A DNA stretch of 64,000 bases from Nonomuraea soli. GTDB lineage: Bacteria; Actinomycetota; Actinomycetes; Streptosporangiales; Streptosporangiaceae. Position 1 is the stretch's first letter, and the number at the start of each line of letters is the position of its first letter. This document shows positions 57,293-64,000 of the stretch, piece by piece. The position numbers and the translations under genes were made by a program. Below the pieces are notes generated by a model. That model saw only the letters and a program-made list of their open reading frames with translations. It had not been told where the DNA came from and did not search any database. The DNA lies in contig NZ_JACDUR010000012.1 in the NCBI RefSeq assembly GCF_013761175.1, forward strand, positions 62,001 through 126,000, read 5' to 3'.

Positions 57293-58558
57293 ATGGGGAA
57301 GCACAGGCGTGCTCCCGAACGACAGGCCACCTACGGCGAGGTCATCGCCATCCGGGAGTTTCGCACGCTCTGGTACGGCCAGGGCCTGTCGCTCCTGGGT
57401 GACCAGCTGGCCCAGGTGGCTCTGGCCGTACTGATCTACGAACGGACCAAGTCGCCGCTGGCCACGGCCGCTGTCTACGCACTCACCTACCTGCCGCAGA
57501 TCGTCGGCGGGCCGTTCCTCGCGGGCCTGGCCGACCGATTCGCGCGGCGGCGGATCATGATCGCCTGCGACCTCCTGCGCGGGCTCCTCGTGGCCGTCAT
57601 GGCCGTGCCCGGCATGCCGCTGTGGACCATGTGCGTCCTGGTCTTCTTCGTGGTCCTGCTCAGCGCGCCGTTCTCGGCCGCGCGGGCGGCGCTGCTGCCG
57701 GAGATCCTGGAGGGCGACCGCTACGTCGTCGGCTCCGCGCTCCAGAACATGACGAACCAGGCGATGCAGATGCTGGGCTTCGCGGCGGGCGGCGCGTTGA
57801 TCGCCTCGCTCGGGCCGTACAAGGCGCTGGCTCTCGACGCGGCCACGTTCCTGTTCTCGGCGCTGATCATCATGTCCGGTGTACGGCGGCGCCCGGCGGC
57901 CTCGCAGGGCTCCTCCAAGCCGTCCATGTGGCGCATGACCAGGGCCGGAGCCTCACTCGTCTTCGGCGACCGCCAGCTGCGCACCCTCGTGATGTTCGCC
58001 TGGCTGTGCGGCTTCTACGTGCTCCCTGAAGGCATCGCCGTGCCGTACGCGATCTCGCTGGCCGACGAGACGCTTCCCGTTCCGGTGGTGACCGGCCTGC
58101 TCATGGCCGCGATGCCGACGGGGACCGTCCTGGGGGCGTTCCTGTTCAGCAGGTTCGTCTCACCGTCAGGGCGGCTGCGGGCGATGGGGTGGATGGCGAT
58201 GCTCAGCTGCGCACCGCTGATCGGCTGCGCGATGCATCCGCCGCTGGAAGTGGTGCTGGTCCTCTGGGTCCTGTCGGGCGTCGGCGGCGCCTACCAGCTG
58301 GCCGCCAACGCCGCCTTCGTGCAGTGCGTCCCGGCCGAGCGACGCGGCCAGGCCTTCGGGCTGGTGCAGTCGGGGCTCATGGCCGCCCAGGGGGTAGGCA
58401 TCCTCATCGGCGGCCTGGCAGCCGAACGACTCGGTCCCGAACCGGTCGTCGCACTGGCCGGCGTCAGCGGGCTGACGGTCGCGGCCGTGCTGGCGATGGT
58501 CTGGACCGAGTCTCGTGCCGATCTGTCCGCGAGGGTTCGTGCCGAGGCCACGGCCTGA
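57293..58558 (+). CDS. MFS transporter
   Basis: A 421-residue major facilitator of the DHA/MFS_3 (enterobactin exporter-like) type, about 12 helices. FRTLWYGQGLSLLGDQLAQV is the typical first helix; GGPFLAGLADRFARRRIMIA is the helix 2-3 loop motif; FVQCVPAERRGQAFGLVQSG lies between helices 10 and 11. Drug or metabolite efflux is expected. ATG 57293 follows GGCGGGG. Confidence 0.9.
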   Translation: MGKHRRAPERQATYGEVIAIREFRTLWYGQGLSLLGDQLAQVALAVLIYERTKSPLATAAVYALTYLPQIVGGPFLAGLADRFARRRIMIACDLLRGLLVAVMAVPGMPLWTMCVLVFFVVLLSAPFSAARAALLPEILEGDRYVVGSALQNMTNQAMQMLGFAAGGALIASLGPYKALALDAATFLFSALIIMSGVRRRPAASQGSSKPSMWRMTRAGASLVFGDRQLRTLVMFAWLCGFYVLPEGIAVPYAISLADETLPVPVVTGLLMAAMPTGTVLGAFLFSRFVSPSGRLRAMGWMAMLSCAPLIGCAMHPPLEVVLVLWVLSGVGGAYQLAANAAFVQCVPAERRGQAFGLVQSGLMAAQGVGILIGGLAAERLGPEPVVALAGVSGLTVAAVLAMVWTESRADLSARVRAEATA

Positions 58559-58569
58559 TCACGGCCTGA

Positions 58570-59085
58570 TCACTGCTGACGCGGCTCGCCGGCGGGGACG
58601 TCGTGGTCGGGCGTCTCCGTCGCGGGCTGCGGCTGCGTGTGCACCGTCGGCTGCTCGGGCTGGGTGTAGCTCGGGGGCGTGGTGTTCACGGGAGCCTGCT
58701 GCTCGGTGGCCGGGTGGGCCTGAGGCGCCTGCGGAGGCGTCTGCGGGGCGGGCTGCGGGGTCGGCTGCGGCGGGTAGGGGGTCTGGGTGGGGTAGGTCGG
58801 CTGCGGCGGGTAGGTGGCCGAGGTGGTGGTCTCGTGCCAGGGCTCCTGCGGCTTGCTCTGCTGCTTGTTCAGCAGATCCTGCACGATCGACGGGCGGCCC
58901 TCCTCGGGCAGCAGAAGCCAGCCGATCGCGTACGCCGCGATGCCCGCACCACCGAACAGGGTCAGCACACCCAGCCCGATCCTGATGATGTTGGGATCGA
59001 TGCCCAGGTACTGTCCGACACCCGAGCACACACCCGCGATGATCCTGCCGTCCTGGGTCCTGCGAAGCTGCTTGGTCTCGTTCAT
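58570..59085 (-). CDS. PspC domain protein with Pro/Gln/Thr-rich tail
   Basis: A 171-residue protein. Residues 5-65 are a PspC domain (LRRTQDGRIIAGVCSGVGQY; GIDPNIIRIGLGVLTLFGGA), with one membrane hairpin ending IGWLLLPEEGRP. The remaining 100 residues are disordered, with repeats of Pro, Gln and Thr. PspC proteins sense membrane stress in E. coli; in actinobacteria many function independently of Psp operons. ATG 59085 is set by the domain start. It faces the MFS gene stop and is divergent from the acyl-CoA dehydrogenase. Confidence 0.9.
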   Translation of the reverse strand: MNETKQLRRTQDGRIIAGVCSGVGQYLGIDPNIIRIGLGVLTLFGGAGIAAYAIGWLLLPEEGRPSIVQDLLNKQQSKPQEPWHETTTSATYPPQPTYPTQTPYPPQPTPQPAPQTPPQAPQAHPATEQQAPVNTTPPSYTQPEQPTVHTQPQPATETPDHDVPAGEPRQQ

Positions 59086-59170
59086 GCCCTCAGCCTGCCC
59101 CGTGGACAGTCCTTCGCACATCGGGATTCCCCCTGGTAGAACCCTGGTGACCCCTGACAGGATGGTTTTC

Positions 59171-60325
59171 ATGGACGATCTCCTCCGCATCGACGACCGG
59201 CTCGACGGCGACCAGCGGCTGATCCGCGACACGGTCCGCACCTTCGTCTCCGACAGGGTGCTGCCGCACGTCGCGGACTGGTTCGAGGAGGGCACCTTCC
59301 CCGCCCGCGAGCTCGCCCCCGTCCTCGGGGAGCTCGGCCTGCTCGGCATGCACCTGACCGGGTACGGCTGCGCCGGAACCGACGCCACCTCGTACGGCGT
59401 GGCGTGCAGGGAACTGGAGGCGGGCGACTCCGGCCTGCGCTCCTTCGTGTCCGTTCAGGGATCCCTGGCCATGTTCCCCATCTGGAAGTACGGGTCGGAG
59501 GAGCAGAAGCAGGAATGGCTGCCCCGCATGGCCGCGGGCGACGCCATCGGCTGCTTCGGCCTCACCGAGCCCGACCACGGCTCCGACCCCTCCTCCATGC
59601 GCACCTTCGCCAAGCGCGACGGCTCCGACTGGATTCTCAACGGGTCCAAGATGTGGATCACCAACGGCTCCATCGCCGACGTCGCGGTGGTGTGGGCACA
59701 GACCGACGACGGCGTCAGAGGCTTCGTCGTCCCCACGGACACGCCCGGCTTCTCCGCACCCGAGATCCACAAGAAGCTCTCGCTGCGCGCCTCCGTCACC
59801 TCGTCGCTGTACTTCGACGACGTCCGCCTGCCGGGCTCCGCCGTACTGCCCGAGGTCTCAGGGCTGCGCGGCCCGCTGTCGTGCCTGTCGGAGGCGCGCT
59901 TCGGCATCCTGTGGGGCGTCGTAGGCGCCGCCCGCGCCTGCCTGGAGTCGGCGGTGGCGTATTCACAGACGCGCGTGCAGTTCGACAAGCCCATCGGGGC
60001 CTTCCAGCTCACGCAGGAGAAACTCGCGTGGATGTACGTGGGGATGGCGCAAGCCTCCCTGACCGCATTCCACCTCGGGGCCTTGAAGGACGCGGGCGCC
60101 CTGGAGCCTCGCCAGATCAGCTTCGGCAAGCTCGCCAACGTGCGCGCGGCACTGGACATCGCACGTCAGGCGCGGTCGATCCTGGGAGGGAACGGGATCA
60201 CCCTGGAGTATCCGGTCATCAGGCATATGAACAACCTGGAGAGCGTGCTGACGTACGAGGGGACGCAGGAGATCCACACGCTCGTCATCGGGGAGGCGCT
60301 GACCGGGCTCGCCGCCTATCGGTAG
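59171..60325 (+). CDS. gcdH: Glutaryl-CoA dehydrogenase-like acyl-CoA dehydrogenase
   Basis: A 384-residue FAD enzyme. GCFGLTEPDHGSDPSSMRTF and WILNGSKMWITNGSIADVAV match glutaryl-CoA dehydrogenases closely; SLRASVTSSLYFDDVRLP follows. RVQFDKPIGAFQLTQEKLAW and the C-terminal VLTYEGTQEIHTLVIGEALT, containing the catalytic Glu, complete the fold. Glutaryl-CoA dehydrogenase oxidises and decarboxylates glutaryl-CoA to crotonyl-CoA in lysine and tryptophan breakdown. ATG 59171 is preceded by AGGA; ATG 59162 is an alternative. Confidence 0.85.
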   Translation: MDDLLRIDDRLDGDQRLIRDTVRTFVSDRVLPHVADWFEEGTFPARELAPVLGELGLLGMHLTGYGCAGTDATSYGVACRELEAGDSGLRSFVSVQGSLAMFPIWKYGSEEQKQEWLPRMAAGDAIGCFGLTEPDHGSDPSSMRTFAKRDGSDWILNGSKMWITNGSIADVAVVWAQTDDGVRGFVVPTDTPGFSAPEIHKKLSLRASVTSSLYFDDVRLPGSAVLPEVSGLRGPLSCLSEARFGILWGVVGAARACLESAVAYSQTRVQFDKPIGAFQLTQEKLAWMYVGMAQASLTAFHLGALKDAGALEPRQISFGKLANVRAALDIARQARSILGGNGITLEYPVIRHMNNLESVLTYEGTQEIHTLVIGEALTGLAAYR

Positions 60326-60402
60326 CTGACTGTGCGTTATCGTGATCGAGCGGGAATCGCGTCGCGGGGGGCGGGGTAGTCTCTGTACCCTGCATCTTGC
60401 GA

Positions 60403-60475
60403 GGGGCGTTAGCTCAATTGGCAGAGCTGCGGACTTTTAATCCGTAGGTTCCGGGTTCGAGCCCCGGGCGCCCTA
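60403..60475 (+). tRNA. tRNA-Lys (TTT)
   Basis: Acceptor GGGGCGT pairs with GCGCCCT (two G-T pairs), D-arm GCTC/GAGC, anticodon loop CTTTTAA with TTT, T-arm CCGGG-TTCGAGC-CCCGG, discriminator A, followed by an encoded CCA at 60476-60478. A hairpin terminator follows. Genes downstream are decayed or look horizontally acquired, so this tRNA is a possible integration site. Confidence 0.97.
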
Positions 60476-60484
60476 CCACCCAAC

Positions 60485-60507
60485 ACCCCATCTGACCTGG
60501 GGTTTCT
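60485..60507 (+). terminator. Terminator after tRNA-Lys
   Basis: ACCCCA-TCTGACC-TGGGGT forms a 6-bp stem and 7-base loop followed by TTCT, seven bases past the CCA end. It is short but well placed. Confidence 0.65.
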
Positions 60508-60837
60508 CGTGTCTTTGGCCTCCTCTGAGAGCCGAGGACGGCCGAGTTCATGCTCGCCACATGCTCTTCGGCACGGGTCCGGCATGGCGGCGGGCCTGCG
60601 CGCGGGACGGAATGCCCCGCTTTGCGCGGGCGGCCACAGGGCCAGCCAGCGCGGCAGGTCAAGCCAGACCCGTCAGACGCCCAAGGGAATGGGTGGGCTG
60701 GAGGGGTTGCACGACACGCCGTGCCCGACTCGATCCCAGACCCGTCCAAGGGATCACAAAGCCCGCCGTGAAATCGACAGCTGGGCTGGCCTTCCAGCCG
60801 TTGGCGGGCGCGGCCGGATCGATACACGATAGCCCGG

Positions 60838-61023
60838 GGGCGTCGACCGATCCCTGGAAAGTTCAGCGACGATCACCGAGGAAGCGGCGCCGGCCGAGGT
60901 GTAGACCCGCCCGCCCGTCGCGCCCTCTTCGCCGGTGAAGAGCGCGGCCATCGGGCCGCCGTCAGCGTTCACCGAGACGCCCATCGGCCCGACGATCCGC
61001 TGGGAGGTGGGGACACAAGCAGT
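60838..61023 (-). pseudogene. Possible gene fragment in decayed zone
   Basis: On the minus strand a run of codons with almost complete G/C at third positions reads PMGVSVNADGGPMAALFTGE and continues into GRVYTSAGAASSVIVAEL, then becomes random-looking. It has no proper start or stop of its own and I cannot name a family. The codon pattern suggests the remains of a real gene. The flanking sequence from 60508 to 60837 shows nothing I can support. Confidence 0.3.
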
Positions 61024-61124
61024 GACGCGGCGAGCGCCGCCATCACGCCACGAATCTGATCATCACGACGGATCTTCTCGACCACTCGGTGATCCCGGAT
61101 GACGCGGAGCGAAAGAAGAAAGTT

Positions 61125-61413
61125 CTACACGTTCAACGGCGGGCTGCCTGAGCGTTCACGCACCACCGAGACCGACCGGCCGGTCATGCATGAACCGAGA
61201 TCGAGACGAGGTCGTCGACGGGAGACCCGAGTTCGCGGCGGCCTCTTCAGGTCTCGGTCGGTGAATTCGGACGATCCGACGTGTTCGAGCGTGACGTAGG
61301 GGCTGCTCCACTTGTGCGATTGGAGCACGAGCCGCGGGGCGTGAATGGGTTGCAGGTGCCAACCGCTGCGGCTCAGCCGCTCAACAGCCTCATCGGCGAT
61401 TTCCTGATCTGTC
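61125..61413 (-). pseudogene. Possible gene fragment, minus strand
   Basis: The minus strand reads EIADEAVERLSRSGWHLQPI, HAPRLVLQSHKWSSPYVTLE and on to HVGSSEF before a basic, less protein-like tail and a stop at 61125. No start codon precedes the good part, so it would be truncated at its 5' end. It lies antisense to the weak upstream portion of the CHAT remnant, which means one of the two readings there may be chance. Confidence 0.3.
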
Positions 61414-61777
61414 GGTGGGCTGGTATCGGCCTGGCGGGATGGCGGCTGGTGCCGGTGGACGACCTGAGCGGCTCCGGTTTCGCGAACGGGCATCTGGCGT
61501 TCCTGTCGAGCTGCTCCAACGCCGCCGGGACCTCGCTGATCGACCAGACGATCCATCTCGCCTCGGTCTTCCAGAGGTGCGGCTCCGCTACGTGATCGGA
61601 GCGCTCTGGAAGGTCGGCGACGAGCACGCCGCGCTCGTCGCCTGCGAGGCCTACGCCGACGTCGCGGCGCTGGCGGACGATCCGGCCCGGGTGCTGATGG
61701 ACGTCCAGCGGTCCCTGCGCGACCGCTATTCCGGCTCGCCCCTGCTCTGGGAGGGGAGCGTCCATGTCGGGGCCTAG
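61281..61777 (+). pseudogene. CHAT-domain protease remnant with frameshift
   Basis: The frame to 61595 reads HLAFLSSCSNAAGTSLIDQT followed by IHLASVFQ, the catalytic-Cys region of CHAT caspase-like domains. The family continues with GFRYVIGALW, but here that continuation (RYVIGALWKVGDEHAALVA to LLWEGSVHVGA) lies in another frame. Restoring one T at 61584 (GGCTCCGC to GGCTTCCGC) joins the two and recreates the family sequence. Upstream of about 61440 similarity is lost, so the 5' part is also gone. Either a pseudogene or, less likely, a sequencing slip. Confidence 0.7.
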
Positions 61778-61907
61778 CGGGCTCGGATTCCGCGGAATTC
61801 CTGCGACGTCCTGCCCGATCAGCGTTCTGATCAGGGGCTTCCTTCAGTACGTCCGGGCGAGTACGGGATTTCGCCGATGATCTTTTCAGTCCGGAAGAGT
61901 CGCCGGC

Positions 61908-62651
61908 ATGAGGAAGACACCGAAAGAAATGGGCCCCTCGGGGGCATCGGAGCCCGACTCGCTCGGCGGGTTCGTGCTGGGCGAGCGGATCGGCGCCGGG
62001 CGGCAGGCCGTCGTCCGGCTCGGGACCGACGCCACGGGGAATGCCGCGGCGGTGAAACTGCTGCGGAAGGAGAGGCTGGCCGACACGACCGCGCTCGAGG
62101 CCTTCATGAATGAGGAGAAGGCGCTGCGGGCCGCGCCGGACTCCTTCACTCCCCGCGTCTACTCCGCGGGATGGGACGGCTCGCGGCGCTATCTCGCCTG
62201 CGAGTATCTGCCCGGTCCATCGCTGGAGCAGTGGATCAGGAGCGGCGGCCCGCTGCCGCCACTCGAGCTGAAGGAGTTCGCCCTCCGGTTCTGCCGGATG
62301 GTCGAGGCCCTCCATGAGAGGCTAATTCATCACGGAGACATCAAGCCGAGGCACGTGATCAGCGGCCCCGCACGGCGCCTGTTCCTGATCGACTTCGGCA
62401 TCGCACGGATCGGAGATGATCGGTTGCGTCGTCGTGATCTATTCAACGCCGCGGCAGTGCTCCATTACGCGGCGGGAGGCCGGTTCCCCTACGAGGGGAC
62501 ACCCATGGAGATCGCCTCGCGCACCCTGGCAGCCGAACCCGACCTCCGGATCCTGCCCGCACCCTGGCGGAACATCGTGGGCCGCTGCCTAAACCCGAAC
62601 GACCGCCGCCGCCTCACCGCGGCGGATCTCGTCAGGGCGGTGAGCCGATGA
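61908..62651 (+). CDS. Minimal Ser/Thr kinase-like protein
   Basis: A 247-residue protein kinase fold without a membrane segment. The Gly loop LGERIGAGRQAVVRL, Lys in AAVKLLRK, catalytic-loop HHGDIKPRHV and DFGIAR are present. The Asn that follows the catalytic Asp in HRDxKxxN is His here, and the activation segment with its APE motif is missing: DFG is followed almost at once by RRRDLFNAAAVLHYAAGGRF. It may be a weak or regulatory kinase. GGAAGAG precedes ATG 61908. It overlaps the P-loop NTPase gene by four bases. Confidence 0.85.
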   Translation: MRKTPKEMGPSGASEPDSLGGFVLGERIGAGRQAVVRLGTDATGNAAAVKLLRKERLADTTALEAFMNEEKALRAAPDSFTPRVYSAGWDGSRRYLACEYLPGPSLEQWIRSGGPLPPLELKEFALRFCRMVEALHERLIHHGDIKPRHVISGPARRLFLIDFGIARIGDDRLRRRDLFNAAAVLHYAAGGRFPYEGTPMEIASRTLAAEPDLRILPAPWRNIVGRCLNPNDRRRLTAADLVRAVSR

Positions 62652-64000
62652 TCCATAACCCGGCCGCTTGGGCCTTCTGCCAAGAGCTCCTCGCCGAGGT
62701 CCAGGCTGAGGGCCTGAACCCCAACACCCTGTCGACGGCGCTGCGCACATTGCGGACGGACGAGGACACGGTCAGGGACCGCGGAAGTCACAGCAAGTCG
62801 ACGCTCTACAACATGTTCTCCCCCAAGGTTGGCGCCGTCCCGGACCTGGATTTGGTCCTCGACATCCTGAAGGTGCTGCACCAACGAAGCAAGGCTGGTG
62901 ACCAGAAGCGGCAAGCCGATGTCATGCGGTGGCAGGCCCGGCACGCCATGGCGGAGAGGCTGGAGGCCGAGCATGGCCGCGAGAAGCCGCGGAAGAAACC
63001 GGAACGGCGCACGCCCATGGCGCTCCTGCCGCAGGTGCTCGCGCCCGCCCGGCTCGGACCGGACCAGAGCAGATTCCCCGTCGTCCCACGGCCGGAGCTA
63101 CTGAGGAAGGCGTTGAGGGAGCGCGACAGACGGGCCCTCGACGGTGAACGGCAGGTCCTCGTGCTGACCGGCGACGGCGGCATCGGCAAGAGCGTCCTGC
63201 TGGACCAGCTGCTGAGGCAGCTAGAGGACGGCAAGGAGGGTGCGGTCGTCGCCATCGGCTGCGAGCCCGGGATGAGCGCACGCGGAATTGCGGAGCTCGA
63301 CCTGGCCCTCGGCCGAGCCGCGCTCCCCGGCTCGTCCGACGGGCTGCTCGCCATCCTCGAGCGCCAGCGCCGCAACCACCGTTCGGTCACCCTGCTCCTC
63401 GACACCCTGGACCTGATCCTCAACGGCGTCGCGCTCGCCGGCATCGCCGAACTCCTGGCCGCAGCGCTCAAGTACGGAGAGGTCGTCGTGACCTGCCGTC
63501 GCGAGGAGTACCAGGCCCACCTGAGCGATCCCGGCAGGACCGCGCGGCCGCTGAAGGACCGCGTCGTGCAGTACGCGATGCCCATCCTCGAACTGGACGA
63601 GATCATCGAATGGGCTGGCCTCTACCTCGGCCGCTTCCACCCGGACAGCCCGGCGGACAACGCGGCGTTCCTGCGCAGTCTCCAGGGCCAAATGGACGAC
63701 AACGCCCCGCTCCGTTGGCTCTGCGCTCTGCCGGTGAGGCTGTCGATGGCCTGCGACGTCTACGCCCGCAAGGGCTACATCCCGGGCCACCTGACCGCCG
63801 CGAGCCTCTCGAAGGCATACTGGAAGGAGAAGGTCGAGAAGATCCGCGACATCGGCTCGGCCCTCGGCGTAAGCCCGACGGCGCAGGCCGCGCTCGCCCT
63901 CGCCGGGCGCATGGTCAGGACGGGCAAGGGCCTGACGCTCAGCGTGCCCATGGGCAAGATCGACCCGGTGCACGGCAAAGGCCTGGAGCTGCTGGTCAGC
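62648..64000 (+). CDS. P-loop NTPase (STAND-like), 3' end outside window
   Basis: At least 451 residues, open to the window end. Residues 1-80 look like a small helical, DNA-binding-like domain (NPNTLSTALRTLRTDEDTVR; SKSTLYNMF). After a basic linker comes Walker A VLVLTGDGGIGKSVLLDQLL (about 172-191) and Walker B VTLLLDTLDLIL, then RREEY and LDEIIEWAGLYLGRF as in NACHT/STAND ATPases. ATG 62648 overlaps the kinase stop (ATGA), so the two are co-expressed. An effector or sensor domain should lie beyond the window. Function in defence or signalling is inference. Confidence 0.8.
   Translation, partial: MIHNPAAWAFCQELLAEVQAEGLNPNTLSTALRTLRTDEDTVRDRGSHSKSTLYNMFSPKVGAVPDLDLVLDILKVLHQRSKAGDQKRQADVMRWQARHAMAERLEAEHGREKPRKKPERRTPMALLPQVLAPARLGPDQSRFPVVPRPELLRKALRERDRRALDGERQVLVLTGDGGIGKSVLLDQLLRQLEDGKEGAVVAIGCEPGMSARGIAELDLALGRAALPGSSDGLLAILERQRRNHRSVTLLLDTLDLILNGVALAGIAELLAAALKYGEVVVTCRREEYQAHLSDPGRTARPLKDRVVQYAMPILELDEIIEWAGLYLGRFHPDSPADNAAFLRSLQGQMDDNAPLRWLCALPVRLSMACDVYARKGYIPGHLTAASLSKAYWKEKVEKIRDIGSALGVSPTAQAALALAGRMVRTGKGLTLSVPMGKIDPVHGKGLELLVS

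Noticed and set aside
61125..62315. A 396-codon minus-strand frame across the CHAT remnant and kinase
   Set aside because: The part opposite the kinase is a shadow of it; only the last 95 codons look protein-like and are listed as a fragment.

Overview
This window is a high-GC actinomycete chromosome segment. The genes DUF3073, valine dehydrogenase, an unnamed conserved gene and bldC stand side by side (about 0.4-3.3 kb), an arrangement known from Streptomyces and relatives. GTG and TTG starts are common, ATGA/GTGA start-stop overlaps are frequent and third codon positions are strongly G/C. A Streptosporangiales (Nonomuraea-like) source is my inference; nothing here fixes the genus. I see no CRISPR array, intact insertion sequence or rRNA.

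Layout. 0.3-9.6 kb: the vdh-bldC block, TetR and LacI regulators, a lipoprotein cell-wall amidase, a GH20 hexosaminidase and an ECF sigma factor with its membrane partner. 9.6-21.2 kb: a CPBP membrane protein pair, a NarL-type two-component system, pyrD, an orphan response regulator, a tautomerase-like protein, lpdA, a DUF1772/TetR pair, a divergent NmrA/AraC pair and a hydrolase. 21.2-28.6 kb (minus strand): a complete FxSxx-COOH RiPP system, fxsA-fxsB-fxsC-fxsT. It includes a 52-residue precursor ending Phe-Asn-Ser-Ser-Ile, a fused radical SAM/SPASM-HExxH maturase, a TIR-like protein and a giant ParA-TIR-NB-ARC-TPR protein. 28.7-46.3 kb: a lipoprotein/adaptor/ATPase/permease export operon divergent from its two-component system, a TetR-HTH-PEP-utilising enzyme operon behind a 31-bp dyad, recQ, a LamG-FN3-LamG secreted protein divergent from a MocR regulator, and a beta-lactamase-fold hydrolase.

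47.0-54.9 kb: an arsenic island. It holds a SigZ-like sigma factor, a 37-residue Cys-pair peptide, a CC-tagged flavoprotein, an MFS transporter, three ArsR repressors, an ArsO-like monooxygenase, an aquaglyceroporin, ArsC and an ArsM methyltransferase fused to an ArsN1-like acetyltransferase. Each ArsR lies beside a distinct operator dyad, and one dyad motif occurs twice, tying the SigZ/peptide/flavoprotein/MFS genes to the first ArsR. No ArsB or Acr3 pump is seen, so efflux would rest on the channel and perhaps the MFS protein.

54.9-60.5 kb: tRNA-Glu, -Asp and -Phe with an intrinsic terminator, a metallophosphoesterase whose stop codon lies inside tRNA-Glu, a probably leaderless metallopeptidase, an MFS transporter, a PspC-domain protein, a glutaryl-CoA dehydrogenase-like enzyme and tRNA-Lys. 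Downstream of tRNA-Lys is a decayed zone (60.5-61.8 kb) with a frameshifted CHAT protease remnant, then a minimal kinase-like protein overlapping a P-loop NTPase that runs off the window. That tail looks like a partly eroded conflict or signalling locus.
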